Shown: one piece after another, positions 36,401 to 44,787 of the stretch
Layout: each line of letters starts with the position of its first letter
Position numbering within the stretch: position 1 is the stretch's first letter
NCBI RefSeq assembly: GCF_025421775.1
Contig: NZ_JAOEFX010000006.1
Span: 1 to 64,000, forward strand
DNA from: Paenarthrobacter aurescens
Lineage (GTDB): Bacteria; Actinomycetota; Actinomycetes; Actinomycetales; Micrococcaceae
Length of the DNA: 64,000 nucleotides
Direction of reading: 5' to 3'
Program-made: the position numbers and the translations under genes
Notes under the pieces: model-generated
Database searches by the model: none
What the model was told of the DNA's origin: nothing
The model's input: only the letters and a program-made list of their open reading frames with translations

Positions 36401-38370
36401 AGTACTTCGCATAAGCGCGCAGGATGGTCACCCTCCGCCAGTCGATGCCTTCCCGGATGACCAGGGCATCGAAGGCATCCGATTCCGCATCGCCGCGCAT
36501 GGCGGCGCAGAACGCGCCGGCCAGTAGATCATCCGTGGCCAGGGGATCCAACCCGCGCGGGTACTTGAGTCCGAGGTCGTACAGGAAGAACTGCCGGCCG
36601 TCGGCGCGCTGCACGTCGAAGGGACGCTGGTCCAGGACCTTGAGTCCGAGGTTGTGGAAAAAGGGGAGGATCTGGGTGAGGCTTTGCGGGCGGGTCAGGT
36701 ACAGCCGGATGCGGGCATCTTCCGTGAGGACGGCAGTACCGGGACGTTTGTAAACGGTCAGCAGCGGGTCGGTTTCCCTGCCTTCGTCAGGCGGAAAGCT
36801 CTCGAACTTCGAAATGTCCTCAACAGCGTCCTCTACCTCGAAATCGGCTTTGTAACTGGCGGGGAACGCGGCAGCCCACTCACGGGAGAGCCGCGTCACC
36901 TCATCCGCCGGATAGCGGGCCTGCAGCGCCTCGGCCAAGCCCTGGGCCCAGGTCCTCGTGGCGGCGATGATTCGCGGCTCCAGTACCGAGGCATCCACGA
37001 CGCCGGAAGTCCCACCTGGAGTCGAAGCTGCCTGCGGCAGCAGCACCCGGAAAAACACCCGTGCCATGGCGGATTCGCCCAAACGGAGCTCAAACTCGAT
37101 GGAGTCCGAATTGAAGGCCTCACGAAGTTCACGCTCAATGGTGAGCCTGACGGCGGTGCTGTACCGGCGGCGGGGGAGGAAGACGAGCGCAGTCATGAAC
37201 CGGCCGTACGAGTCCGGGCGAAGGAACAACCGGGTGCTGTGGCGTTCCTGCAGACGCAGGGTCTCGCGGGCATGGGAAACGAGCTGTTCGGCGTTTTATA
37301 TGGAACAGCTCATCGCGGGGGTAGCCCTCCATCACGGCCAGAAGCTCCTTGCCATGATGCGAACTCGGCGGGTAGCCGAACGCTTGCAGCGCTTCCTTCA
37401 CGGTGTCCCGGATGACGGGGATCTCCAGGGCTGAGCGGGAGGTCGAGCTGGGCGAAAAAAGGCCCACGAAGGTTTGCCCGCTACCGTCCACGCCGTACCC
37501 CGGGCCTACCCGTATTTCGTCCAAGTAGGCGCGGCGCAGGACTGTGGAGCGCTGGGTGGACTTGGTGAGGGTGAGGAGCGGGTGCTCCGGCGAGCCGGTG
37601 TCTGCAGGTTCCATGCCCATTGATTCCCGCAGCAGGCCGAGGCCACGACGCCCGCGATAGCCCAGGAAGACAAAGTTTCCTTCGTCCAACCAACGCAGCA
37701 GTTCCTGTGCTTCCGTCGCTTCCTTGGCCGCCCCTGCTTCCCCCGCTTCCCTGGCCGACTCCGCGCGCCCGGCAAGCCTCCTCACTTCATCTGCAAGTTC
37801 CTGGTGGATTGCCTCGGTGTCTTCCGCCGCAGCCCTCACGTCGCGGAGGACCCCCTGCAGGCGGTCAACAAGGAGTTCCGCGCTGGCCTCATCCGGAAGC
37901 CGGGGGACTTCGATGGCCATCCACGCCTCGGCGAGCGGTCCGCCGTCGTGGTTCTGTTGGGTGACCGGCCGGGCAGGAGAGTCGGCGGCGGAAGGTTCGA
38001 CGCCGGTCGGCAGCCCTGTGCGGGGTGGTGCCCTGTGGATTTGGGTGAGGCGGTGGGTGGCCGGGTCGCGCGCCACGCTGAAGGTTGGGTGGACCAGGAA
38101 GCGGATGGACGCCGTGTCCCGGGCAATCTCGGCAGTGACGGAGGGGAGGAGGTAGGGCATGTCATCGGTGACGATTGCCACCACGCTGGCGTCGGCCTCG
38201 TTGAGCACCCCGATCACTGCTTGCCCTGGCTCACGCCGCTCGGCCAACGACCGGTGGTAGCGGGCACGTTCCAGCAGCGTTTCGGGCGCATAGTTGCGGG
38301 CGTCGTCCGCGGACACGTGCTCGTAGTAGTCGGTCAGGAATCCGTCTGTCGGCTCCGTGCTGGGTGACAT
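33471..38370 (-). pseudogene. NAD-specific glutamate dehydrogenase (large type), split by a 1-nt frameshift
   Basis: The N-terminal frame (ATG 38370, about 358 residues ending near YPRDELFHI) and the C-terminal frame (stop at 33471) belong to one protein of about 1632 residues, the size of the large actinobacterial/proteobacterial NAD-GDH. They are out of register at the T4 run 37294-37297; deleting one T joins them as ...DELFHINAEQLVSHARETLR. Core motifs are intact: GGLRWSDRREDFR with VPTGAKGGFFPK (full-length residue about 820), VGIGDMSGDVFGNGML and HIIAEGGNLGVTQRGR. It would turn glutamate into 2-oxoglutarate, ammonia and NADH, the natural sink for histidine carbon. The rest has not decayed, so the shift is recent or a sequence error. 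Confidence 0.88.
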
Positions 38371-38448
38371 GTCGCTGCGCCTCCGCTGCGCAAAGGAGCG
38401 GCCGTGCTCTGCGGTCGGGCGAAGTCCCTGCGCCTCACTTCATGCTCC

Positions 38449-38482
38449 CGCGAGATGGCATTTGATGCCAATGTTTCTCGCG
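38449..38482 (-). promoter_or_regulatory. Two-stage hairpin in the glutamate dehydrogenase leader
   Basis: Outer arms CGCGAGA/TCTCGCG (38449-38455 and 38476-38482) and inner arms TGGCAT/ATGCCA (38456-38461 and 38465-38470), with a 3-nt loop and a 5-nt bulge on one side. It lies between the tRNA-Cys and the gdh start on the same strand. There is no U-run, so it is more like an RNA leader or processing structure than a terminator. Confidence 0.45.
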
Positions 38483-38511
38483 AGGGGTTTTCCCGCTCCA
38501 GGATCCCCAAG

Positions 38512-38582
38512 ACGTGGTGGCGGGATTCGAACCCGCGTGCGCTGCTTTGCAGGCAGCTCCCTGGCCTCTCGGGTGCACCACG
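38512..38582 (-). tRNA. tRNA-Cys (GCA), with C8 instead of U8
   Basis: 71 nt on the minus strand. Acceptor CGTGGTG/CACCACG, D arm CCC/GGG with loop GAGAGGCCA, anticodon arm GCTGC-CTGCAAA-GCAGC (anticodon GCA), variable loop GCAC, T arm GCGGG-TTCGAAT-CCCGC, discriminator U73, no encoded CCA. U73 and GCA are Cys identity elements. Two features are odd: position 8 is C rather than the near-universal U, and the first pair is C1-G72. Confidence 0.85.
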
Positions 38583-38646
38583 TGCAAACGACACTAGGCG
38601 GCCGGATGCGGCGCGATCAAAGTTCGTTTCCCCAGCTTTCGCGGGG

Positions 38647-39105
38647 CTACGCGGTGTTGCTTCTGGTTGCGGCCAATGACGTGTGCCTGGCCAACTTTGT
38701 GACCCCGGACGCTACCAAGAGCGTCAGAATGGCCGCTGCCATGTGCGTATAGAGGAGGAGGTGGACGTTGCCCGCACTGGCGGCTGGCCCCGCGGGCACG
38801 TCCCCCAAGGTCAAGCCGCCATGCAAGTGGTCCAGCAGCCCGCTGCCTGGAAAATAGCCACCGAAGGCGTCGAAGCCGACGTGAAGCAGTTGCTGCGCCA
38901 GCCCGGAAAGGAGCAGCAACAACAAGGGTCCGTGCACCCAGCGGGCGATCAACTGGGCGGCCAAGGCGCAGAAGGCGGCGAAAGCCAGGAGGACAGGTAT
39001 GGCCGGCGCACTGCCACCAGCGACCATGTGGGCTGCCAGTCCCAGAATCACAGCCACTGGCCCGGCCACCCAGGCCCACTTGTCCTGCACAGGAGTTGCG
39101 CTCAT
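38647..39105 (-). CDS. Small four-helix membrane protein of unknown function
   Basis: 152 residues with about four hydrophobic segments (12-30, 35-53, 58-76, 115-135) and His residues in the third segment and the following loop (HVGFDAFGG, LLDHLHGGL). GGGAGGGAAGGA precedes the ATG at 39105. It is upstream of tRNA-Cys and downstream of hutG on the same strand. It has the layout of the protein at 22541-22939; no family name is offered. Confidence 0.75.
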   Translation of the reverse strand: MSATPVQDKWAWVAGPVAVILGLAAHMVAGGSAPAIPVLLAFAAFCALAAQLIARWVHGPLLLLLLSGLAQQLLHVGFDAFGGYFPGSGLLDHLHGGLTLGDVPAGPAASAGNVHLLLYTHMAAAILTLLVASGVTKLARHTSLAATRSNTA

Positions 39106-39166
39106 CGCCGTCCTTCCCTCCCCACAGGCTAAGCGGAGGAAGCCGGCTGGGAAAGGGGCCAGACGC

Positions 39167-40114
39167 CTATGCCAGGAGCGTGTTCACCAGCCGTGCAGCC
39201 ACCTTGGCGGTCCGGTTATCGATATCGAACTCAGGATTCAGCTCTGCAACGTCCAGGTGGAGCAGCTTCCCGCTCGCTGCAACCTGCCGGCAAACTGCGC
39301 TGATCACCGGCAAGGGCACACCGTAGGCAGCGGGTGCACTCACCCCGGGAGCTACGGAGGCAGGCATCACGTCAAGGTCGATCGTCAGGTACAGCACATC
39401 CACGCCTGACAGGAAGTCAGAAACGAAAACCTCCACGGCCTCCGGAGAGCACGCTTCATCGAGCAAGTACTTCACGCCCAGGCGGTCCGCCGTGTCGAAG
39501 AGCGTCCGCGTGTTGTTGGGTTCGGATATTCCGACGACGGCGTACTTGAGTTCCCGGCCCGCGGCAGCTTCCGCTTGGGCCATCTGCAGGAAGGGCGTGC
39601 CCGAGCTTGGCGTGGGTTCGTCGCGCAGGTCGAAGTGGGCATCCAGGTTCAGCACGCCCAGCCGCTTGCCGCGGACCGGCTCAGAACCGGCGACGCCCAA
39701 GTAGCTGGCAAACGCGGTCTCGTGTCCGCCGCCCAGCACCACGGTGAGGTTGCCGGCGTCGAGCAGTTCCGCAATGGCGCGGCCGGCACGCTCTTGACCC
39801 GCCTCCAGCGAGTCGTCCTCCACAACCACATCACCGGCGTCGAATACGTTCCGCTGGAGGTGGTAAGCCATGGGGCCCAGCGCCGTGCGGATGGCGGCCG
39901 GAGCCGCAGCCGCACCCACGCGGCCCTTGTTGCGGAGGACGCCGGCGTCGCTGCAGAAGCCAAGCACGACGGCGGGACGCGAGGCAGCAGCGGCCGCTGC
40001 GGGTGTGTGGGGTGTCACGGCTTGCCACCAGCGCCGGTGCTCTACGCCGTCGCCATCGAATCGGCCGGTCCAGGGCGTGGGGCTGACATCTACAGTGATG
40101 GTGCTGGTTTGCAT
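39167..40114 (-). CDS. hutG: Formimidoylglutamase (arginase/ureohydrolase family)
   Basis: 315 residues with the dinuclear manganese motifs of ureohydrolases: VVLGGGHETAF, VLNLDAHFDLR and YLTIDLDVMPA, each in the expected order. In a window with hutU and hutH this is most likely HutG, which splits N-formimidoyl-glutamate into glutamate and formamide. It is 6.6 kb from hutUH, on the opposite strand, so it is a separate unit. ATG 40114 has no clear ribosome site, so it may be leaderless or weakly translated. Confidence 0.88.
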   Translation of the reverse strand: MQTSTITVDVSPTPWTGRFDGDGVEHRRWWQAVTPHTPAAAAAASRPAVVLGFCSDAGVLRNKGRVGAAAAPAAIRTALGPMAYHLQRNVFDAGDVVVEDDSLEAGQERAGRAIAELLDAGNLTVVLGGGHETAFASYLGVAGSEPVRGKRLGVLNLDAHFDLRDEPTPSSGTPFLQMAQAEAAAGRELKYAVVGISEPNNTRTLFDTADRLGVKYLLDEACSPEAVEVFVSDFLSGVDVLYLTIDLDVMPASVAPGVSAPAAYGVPLPVISAVCRQVAASGKLLHLDVAELNPEFDIDNRTAKVAARLVNTLLA

Positions 40115-40122
40115 GCTTTAAG

Positions 40123-40169
40123 CACACCGGACCCGGACTGCCAATACCAGCAGTTCCGGGTCCGGAGTG
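40123..40169 (-). terminator. Hairpin between the purine permease and hutG
   Basis: CACACCGGACCCGGACTGC (40123-40141) pairs with GCAGTTCCGGGTCCGGAGTG (40150-40169) with small mismatches, on the strand of both flanking minus-strand genes. It probably ends the permease transcript; there is no strong T tract. Confidence 0.5.
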
Positions 40170-40187
40170 TCTGAAATACCGGAATGC

Positions 40188-41630
40188 CTATTTGACGCCC
40201 AGGAGTTCCTCAACGGTTCCGATGCCGAAGAACAGCAGGAACGCGCCGGCCACAGCCCACATGAGGGGGTGGACTTCGCGTGCACGGCCTTGGAAGGTGC
40301 GGATCAGGACGTAGGAGATGAAACCGGCGCCGAGGCCGTTGGCGATGGAGTAGGTGAACGGCATGAGCGAGATAGTAAGGAACGCGGGAATGCCGACGCC
40401 CCAATCCTGCCAGTCGATCTTGCCCACCTGGGACACCATCATGAAGCCCACGACCACCAGCGCCGGGGCAACTGCTTCAAACGGGACAAGGTTGATCAAC
40501 GGCGTGAAGAACATGGCCACCAGGAAAAGCAGGCCGGTGACGATCGAGGCGAGGCCCGTGCGGGCGCCTTCACCGATGCCCGCGCCGGATTCAACGAAGA
40601 TCTGGTTGGAAGAAACGGACGCGCCGCCGCCCACGATCGCTCCGAGCGCGTCCACCTGGAGAACGCGGTCCACGTTGGGGATGTTGCCGTCCTTATCTAC
40701 GGTTCCGGCCTCGTTGGCCAGGCCCACCATGGTGCCCATGGCGTCGAAGAAGATGCTGAGCAGGATCACGAAGGCCAGCAGTGCGGCGGCGATGAACCCC
40801 AGGTGCTCGAAGGCGCCGAACGGGTTGGCCTTGCCGATCAGGGAGAGGTCCGGGGCACCCCACTCGGAGAGTGTTGGCGCCACCAATGACCAGCCGCGCG
40901 GGTTGACCGTGGTGCCGTCAAAGCTGGGCCCGATGTGGAGCGTGAACTCAAGGATGGCAGCCAGCGCCGTTGAGACCACGATGCCGATCAGGATGGCACC
41001 ACGGACCTTACGGACCACCAGTGCGATGGTCAGGATCAGGCCAACGGCGAACACCAGCGTCGGCCAGCCCATGAGCTTGCCGTCGACGCCAAGTCCCAGC
41101 GGAACAGTGGTGCCGGCGGCGTCAGGGATCCGGCGCACGAATCCTGCGTTGACCAAGCCGATCAGTGCAATAAAGAGGCCAATGCCCACCACGATCGCGG
41201 TCTTCAGGGCTTCCGGCACAGCCTTGAACACGGCAGTACGGAAACCGGTGAGGACCAGAATGAGCATCGTGATGCCGGAGAGCACCACGAGCCCCATCAT
41301 GTCCGGCCAGGTCAGCTCAGGATGGGAGGCGACTGTGACTGCCACGAAAGCGTTGACGCCAAGTCCCGTTGCCACGGCGAACGGGTGCTTGGCCCAGGCG
41401 CCCATGAGGATGGTCAGGATGCCGGCCACGAAGGCGGTAGTGGCTGCGACCGCCGTGAAGCCCAGGGACGCTCCACTCGAGTCCGCTCCGGAGAGGATCA
41501 GCGGGTTCAGCACCACGATGTAACTCATGGCAAAGAACGTTGCGAAGCCGCCGCGAATTTCCCGCGAGTACGTGGATCCACGTTCAGTGATTTTGAAGTA
41601 GCGGTCGACTGCAGAACCTTGTTTAAGCAT
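40188..41630 (-). CDS. NCS2-family purine permease (AzgA-like)
   Basis: 480 residues with about twelve to fourteen membrane segments. The N-terminus ERGSTYSREIRGGFATFFAMSYIVVLNPLIL and later LSIFFDAMGTMVGLANEAG and ESGAGIGEGARTGLASIVTGLLFL are typical of the AzgA subgroup of guanine/hypoxanthine:proton symporters. ATG 41630 is chosen (MLKQGSAVDRYFK) with GGAG 6 nt upstream, not a start 36 bp earlier. It lies upstream of hutG on the same strand but is separated by a hairpin. Confidence 0.9.
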   Translation of the reverse strand: MLKQGSAVDRYFKITERGSTYSREIRGGFATFFAMSYIVVLNPLILSGADSSGASLGFTAVAATTAFVAGILTILMGAWAKHPFAVATGLGVNAFVAVTVASHPELTWPDMMGLVVLSGITMLILVLTGFRTAVFKAVPEALKTAIVVGIGLFIALIGLVNAGFVRRIPDAAGTTVPLGLGVDGKLMGWPTLVFAVGLILTIALVVRKVRGAILIGIVVSTALAAILEFTLHIGPSFDGTTVNPRGWSLVAPTLSEWGAPDLSLIGKANPFGAFEHLGFIAAALLAFVILLSIFFDAMGTMVGLANEAGTVDKDGNIPNVDRVLQVDALGAIVGGGASVSSNQIFVESGAGIGEGARTGLASIVTGLLFLVAMFFTPLINLVPFEAVAPALVVVGFMMVSQVGKIDWQDWGVGIPAFLTISLMPFTYSIANGLGAGFISYVLIRTFQGRAREVHPLMWAVAGAFLLFFGIGTVEELLGVK

Positions 41631-41744
41631 GGAGGACTCCGGGGATCGAGGGGAGTGTGCTCTCAAATCCTATGCGGTCGGATACGGGCGCTTCCGACGA
41701 TTCGCCTAGTCTGTAAGGAAGCCAACACTAGGAGAAACCGCCCC

Positions 41745-42389
41745 ATGCGCACCATCCGCCCGCTTCTGGCCGCCGTCGTCGCTGCTCTTGCCTTCGCGTC
41801 CGCCCTGCTGTTTTCTGCGGCTCCGGCGTCCGCACACGACGTCGCCGAATCCACTACGCCGGCCAACGGTGCCAGCGTGACGGAAGTACCGGCGTCGGTC
41901 GCCATTACTTTCAACAACCGGCCGCTGGCCATCGGATCCGGCGTGACGGTCACTGCGGGCGGCGAAAACTGGGCCGATGGCCCGGTTGAAATCATCGACA
42001 ACCAGGCGGTCCAGAAGCTGCGCGATGGCGCGCCGGCCGGCGAATACACGGTGGTTTGGCGCGTGGTCAGCTCCGATTCGCACCCGATCGAGGGCACCTT
42101 TACCTTCACGGCCACCGCAGGAGGCACGACGCCGGCAAGCGGTTCAGCGGGTGCCTCACCGACGGCCTCGGCATCGTCAGCAGCACCGACCGCAGCAGTG
42201 CCGACGGCGGGAACCGCGGCGCCGGGAACCGGCAACAGTGAGCCTGCCCCGGATGCTTCCCAGCCCTTCCCGTGGAGCATCGTCGGACTGGCAGTTGTTG
42301 CTATCGGTCTCGTGATCTTCCTGGCTGTTACGGCAAGGAAGAAACTTGCCGCTTCAAACGACCCGGATGGCGATACTCCCGCGGAATGA
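41745..42389 (+). CDS. CopC-domain protein with C-terminal membrane anchor
   Basis: 214 residues: a Sec signal (1-30) ending ASA, so the mature chain begins H31-D-V, which matches the N-terminal His copper ligand of CopC. The beta-barrel domain spans about 31-125, including TTPANGASVTEVPASVAITF, and the second ligand region SSDSHPIEGTFTF. A Ser/Ala/Pro/Thr-rich linker follows and a final membrane helix (FPWSIVGLAVVAIGLVIFLA) ends in a short basic tail. It probably handles copper outside the membrane. AGGAGA precedes the ATG. Upstream in-frame starts run through the permease leader and are rejected. Confidence 0.88.
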   Translation: MRTIRPLLAAVVAALAFASALLFSAAPASAHDVAESTTPANGASVTEVPASVAITFNNRPLAIGSGVTVTAGGENWADGPVEIIDNQAVQKLRDGAPAGEYTVVWRVVSSDSHPIEGTFTFTATAGGTTPASGSAGASPTASASSAAPTAAVPTAGTAAPGTGNSEPAPDASQPFPWSIVGLAVVAIGLVIFLAVTARKKLAASNDPDGDTPAE

Positions 42390-42544
42390 CGGGGTTTTCT
42401 ACGTACCTGCGAATATCTCGAAACGATCACCGCGACACGCCAGAACCACGCTTCTCGTTACTTAAATGTGACTTCCGCGTGATCATCGCGTACGGTTGTA
42501 CCTGTGCCTGTTCCACGTAGCAGGCACTTCCGGCCTGATTGCCT

Positions 42545-42722
42545 AGCTCTGCCGCAGTCCGGAATCCGTTCGCAGACAAACCTTACGGCAGAGACGGGGA
42601 ACCCATTTTAGGTCGCTTTCGAGCGTGCCTTGGGGTGAAGTCACGAAGCTTCCGCTGAACAGCGGGGGATAGTGACCGGGTGACTCCCATCCGAATCCGA
42701 CAGCTAACCTCGCAGGCATCGG
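42545..42722 (+). ncRNA. c-di-AMP (ydaO/yuaA-type) riboswitch
   Basis: The 346-bp gap before the NlpC/P60 gene carries the ydaO consensus in order: GGGGAACCCA (42596-42605), TTGGGGTGAA (near 42630-42640), a variable hairpin, and CCGAATCCGACAGCTAACCT followed by CGCAGGC (42691-42717). The ribosome site GGGAGAGG (42721-42728) comes directly after the aptamer, so ligand binding could act on translation or on transcription. In actinobacteria these riboswitches precede cell-wall hydrolase genes and turn them off at high c-di-AMP. Confidence 0.9.
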
Positions 42723-42735
42723 GAGAGGCTCTTTC

Positions 42736-43515
42736 ATGTCTTCACGCATTCTTCGCGGCCGTCGTAAGGCGGACAGCGTACGTCCTAATCCGTTCATCTC
42801 CATCTCCAAGGCAGTTGCCAGCAACGCTTCCGGCGCTGGCCGCCAGGCAGCCGTCATCGCAGCAGCCTCGGGTCTCGTTTTGACCGGATCCATTGCTGCC
42901 CACGCAGCCGAAGCTCCGGTACAGCGGGATTCCAGCCCGGCAACGGTCGCTGAGACCGTATCCGAGGCTCCCACCCAGGTTGTTACCGCCGCATCCACGG
43001 CAACCATCAACTTCGAGCGCCCCGCTGTTGCCTCCGTAGCAGCTCCGGTCATCGAAAAGCCGGCACCGGTTGCTCCCGCTCCCGTAGCCAAGAAGGCAGC
43101 AGTTACCACTGCCGCTGCAACGGCTCCGGTCGCCAAGGCTGCAGCTGCCGCTCCGGCTGCTGCTGCTGCTCCCGCTGCTGCAGCCCCGGCAGTCGGTGGC
43201 GTCAACGCAGCCATGGTTGCCTCGGCTTACGCCCAGATCGGCATCATGCAGGACTGCACCGCCATGGTGGAAAAGGCCCTCGGCTCCGCAGGTATCCCCG
43301 TAGGTGACCTCGGCCCCATGCAGTTCATGAACTACGGCAAGGTTGTCAGCGACCCCCAGCCCGGTGACATGATCGTCCAGTCCGGCCACGTCGCCATCTT
43401 CATCGGCAACGGCCAGGCCATCAGTGGTGGCATCAACGGCAACCAGACGGGCATCCACCCGATCAGCTGGTTGACCGCAACGGGTCCCCTCACGTACGTA
43501 CGCGCTGGCGCATAA
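42736..43515 (+). CDS. NlpC/P60 family cell-wall hydrolase, secreted
   Basis: 259 residues. A long N-region with a hydrophobic signal (about 38-58, ending AHAAEA) is followed by an Ala/Pro/Val-rich linker with KAAVTTAAAT-type low complexity (about 65-155), then the catalytic domain (about 160-259). Nucleophile C174 is in MQDCTAMVEKAL, H218 in QSGHVAIFIG, and H241 in TGIHPISW is a candidate third residue. It should cut peptidoglycan stem peptides outside the cell. Expression is under the c-di-AMP riboswitch just upstream, and a strong terminator follows. Confidence 0.92.
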   Translation: MSSRILRGRRKADSVRPNPFISISKAVASNASGAGRQAAVIAAASGLVLTGSIAAHAAEAPVQRDSSPATVAETVSEAPTQVVTAASTATINFERPAVASVAAPVIEKPAPVAPAPVAKKAAVTTAAATAPVAKAAAAAPAAAAAPAAAAPAVGGVNAAMVASAYAQIGIMQDCTAMVEKALGSAGIPVGDLGPMQFMNYGKVVSDPQPGDMIVQSGHVAIFIGNGQAISGGINGNQTGIHPISWLTATGPLTYVRAGA

Positions 43516-43532
43516 GCCTCACGCTTCAGTTC

Positions 43533-43580
43533 AAAGGCCGGTGCCTTCGGAGACTTTCGTCTCCGAAGGCACCGGCCTTT
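43533..43580 (+). terminator. Intrinsic terminator of the NlpC/P60 gene
   Basis: AAAGGCCGGTGCCTTCGGAGAC and its exact complement form a 22-bp stem with loop TTTC, ending in CTTT. It sits 18 bp after the stop and is followed by a short T-containing stretch. It may also serve the convergent minus-strand gene. Confidence 0.88.
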
Positions 43581-43679
43581 GGCGTTAAGTTTTGTGCGAA
43601 AAAGTTTCCCAGCGGATGTACGACGGCGGACCAGCCGGCCTTTGCCGGGTTGGGAGCCGGTGTTTGCGGGCTTGACCCG

Positions 43680-44372
43680 TTATGCGGTGGCGATACCCGG
43701 CCCGGCCGGAAGGGCAACTTTGGCCGAGATTGCCTGGCCCACGGCCTTCGCCTGGCGGAGCACTTCCTTGGGTGTGGGGGTGATGAGTTCGCCGACGCCC
43801 ACAAGGTGCATCCCGACTGCCCGCATGGCGGCGGCCAGGTTCTGCCCAATGGCAATTCCGAGTTCCGCCAGCATCCGGCGCAACTGGCTCTGCGCACAGC
43901 GCGTGACCACGATGTGGTCGGCCAAGAGAACCCCTTGGGCGGTGTGGACGGCCCACTGCCGCGGCATGGATTCGAGTGGGCCGGAAACGTGGAGCCCGGT
44001 CCTCAGCCCCGCCGTCGTCATGCTGGCGGCCAAGCCGTAACCGATTTGCTGGGACGGGTCTGAGCCCAGGAAATCAAGGCGCACGGCGCGGGTGGTGTTG
44101 CGGACGTCAAGATGATGGCTTGCGGCGTAGTTGCGCAGGTGGCGAAGGATCTCGTTGCGTTCCTGCATTGCTGCCGGATCGGCTGTGTCGGTGCGTTTAA
44201 GCATGCCCGTGTGGACCGAGGGGCCCGTGGCTGACAACGCTCCAAACCCGTCTACCACGATGGAGCCCACGCCGTAGCGGCTGAGCTCACTGGCAACTGC
44301 CAAGCCGGACAGGCCGGCTCCGATGACCACGGTGGTGGTGCGTTCCGTGGCGGAATCAGGCGTGAGTGACAC
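43680..44372 (-). CDS. Short FAD/NAD-binding Rossmann protein
   Basis: 230 residues from GTG 44372 (AAGGAGGA lies 8 nt upstream). The N-terminus TTVVIGAGLSGLAVASELSR is a clear GxGxxG dinucleotide-binding fold (about 12-31), with an acidic end of strand 2 in IVVDGFG. The rest (LDVRNTTRAVRLDFLG, GVLLADHIVVTRCAQSQLRRML) resembles the middle of a flavin mono-oxygenase or thioredoxin-reductase-like protein, but the usual C-terminal flavin domain is missing. It may be a truncated oxidoreductase or a small sensor. Nothing in the neighbourhood shows its job. Confidence 0.65.
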   Translation of the reverse strand: MSLTPDSATERTTTVVIGAGLSGLAVASELSRYGVGSIVVDGFGALSATGPSVHTGMLKRTDTADPAAMQERNEILRHLRNYAASHHLDVRNTTRAVRLDFLGSDPSQQIGYGLAASMTTAGLRTGLHVSGPLESMPRQWAVHTAQGVLLADHIVVTRCAQSQLRRMLAELGIAIGQNLAAAMRAVGMHLVGVGELITPTPKEVLRQAKAVGQAISAKVALPAGPGIATA

Positions 44373-44787
44373 TGCTTGGTTCCTCCTTGACGTGTGTGCC
44401 TTTCGGCATCGCGTGGGCTCGCGTCCGAGTCCCCAAGCGGCCGCAAATAAATGACCGGAGTGTGTGGTGGAACACTTTTGCCGGCCATTCGGTGACTCGA
44501 ACACTACCGAACTTTTTCGGCCATGGATAGCCTCCCGTATCCGCGTGTTTCCGTTGTTCATCCGGAGCGCAAAATGGGCCTGCGGCAACCGAGCCCGGAC
44601 CGTTATAGACATAGCCCAAAGTCGCCTTGATTCGGCGTTGCCGACCGAGAATAGTGAGCAGTGGAAGGAGAAAGTTTCAGCTTTCTCCTGCCCCGGCCAT
44701 TGACAATGAAGCAGTCAGGGAATCCGACTCGGAGAACCTCTGGCAGAATAGCCGGAACATCAAGCAGTAGGTGGAGAGGCGGGCCCC
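44373..44787. other. Divergent intergenic region, 415 bp
   Basis: No convincing gene: both strands hold only short, unstructured frames. It contains promoters for the Rossmann gene (minus) and the universal stress gene (plus) and a perfect 8-bp inverted repeat, GGAGAAAG-tttcag-CTTTCTCC, at 44667-44688, about 100 bp before the stress gene start. Confidence 0.55.

Noticed and set aside
34794..36527. 577-residue plus-strand frame inside the glutamate dehydrogenase.
   Set aside because: Antisense to the conserved catalytic core; no domain features.
37290..37300. Programmed ribosomal frameshift in the glutamate dehydrogenase.
   Set aside because: Rescue needs skipping one base; no typical slippery heptamer, internal ribosome site or downstream pseudoknot is evident, and the family is normally one frame.
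38512..38582. tRNA-Sec or suppressor tRNA.
   Set aside because: Anticodon is GCA and the acceptor arm has the usual seven pairs; U73 supports Cys.
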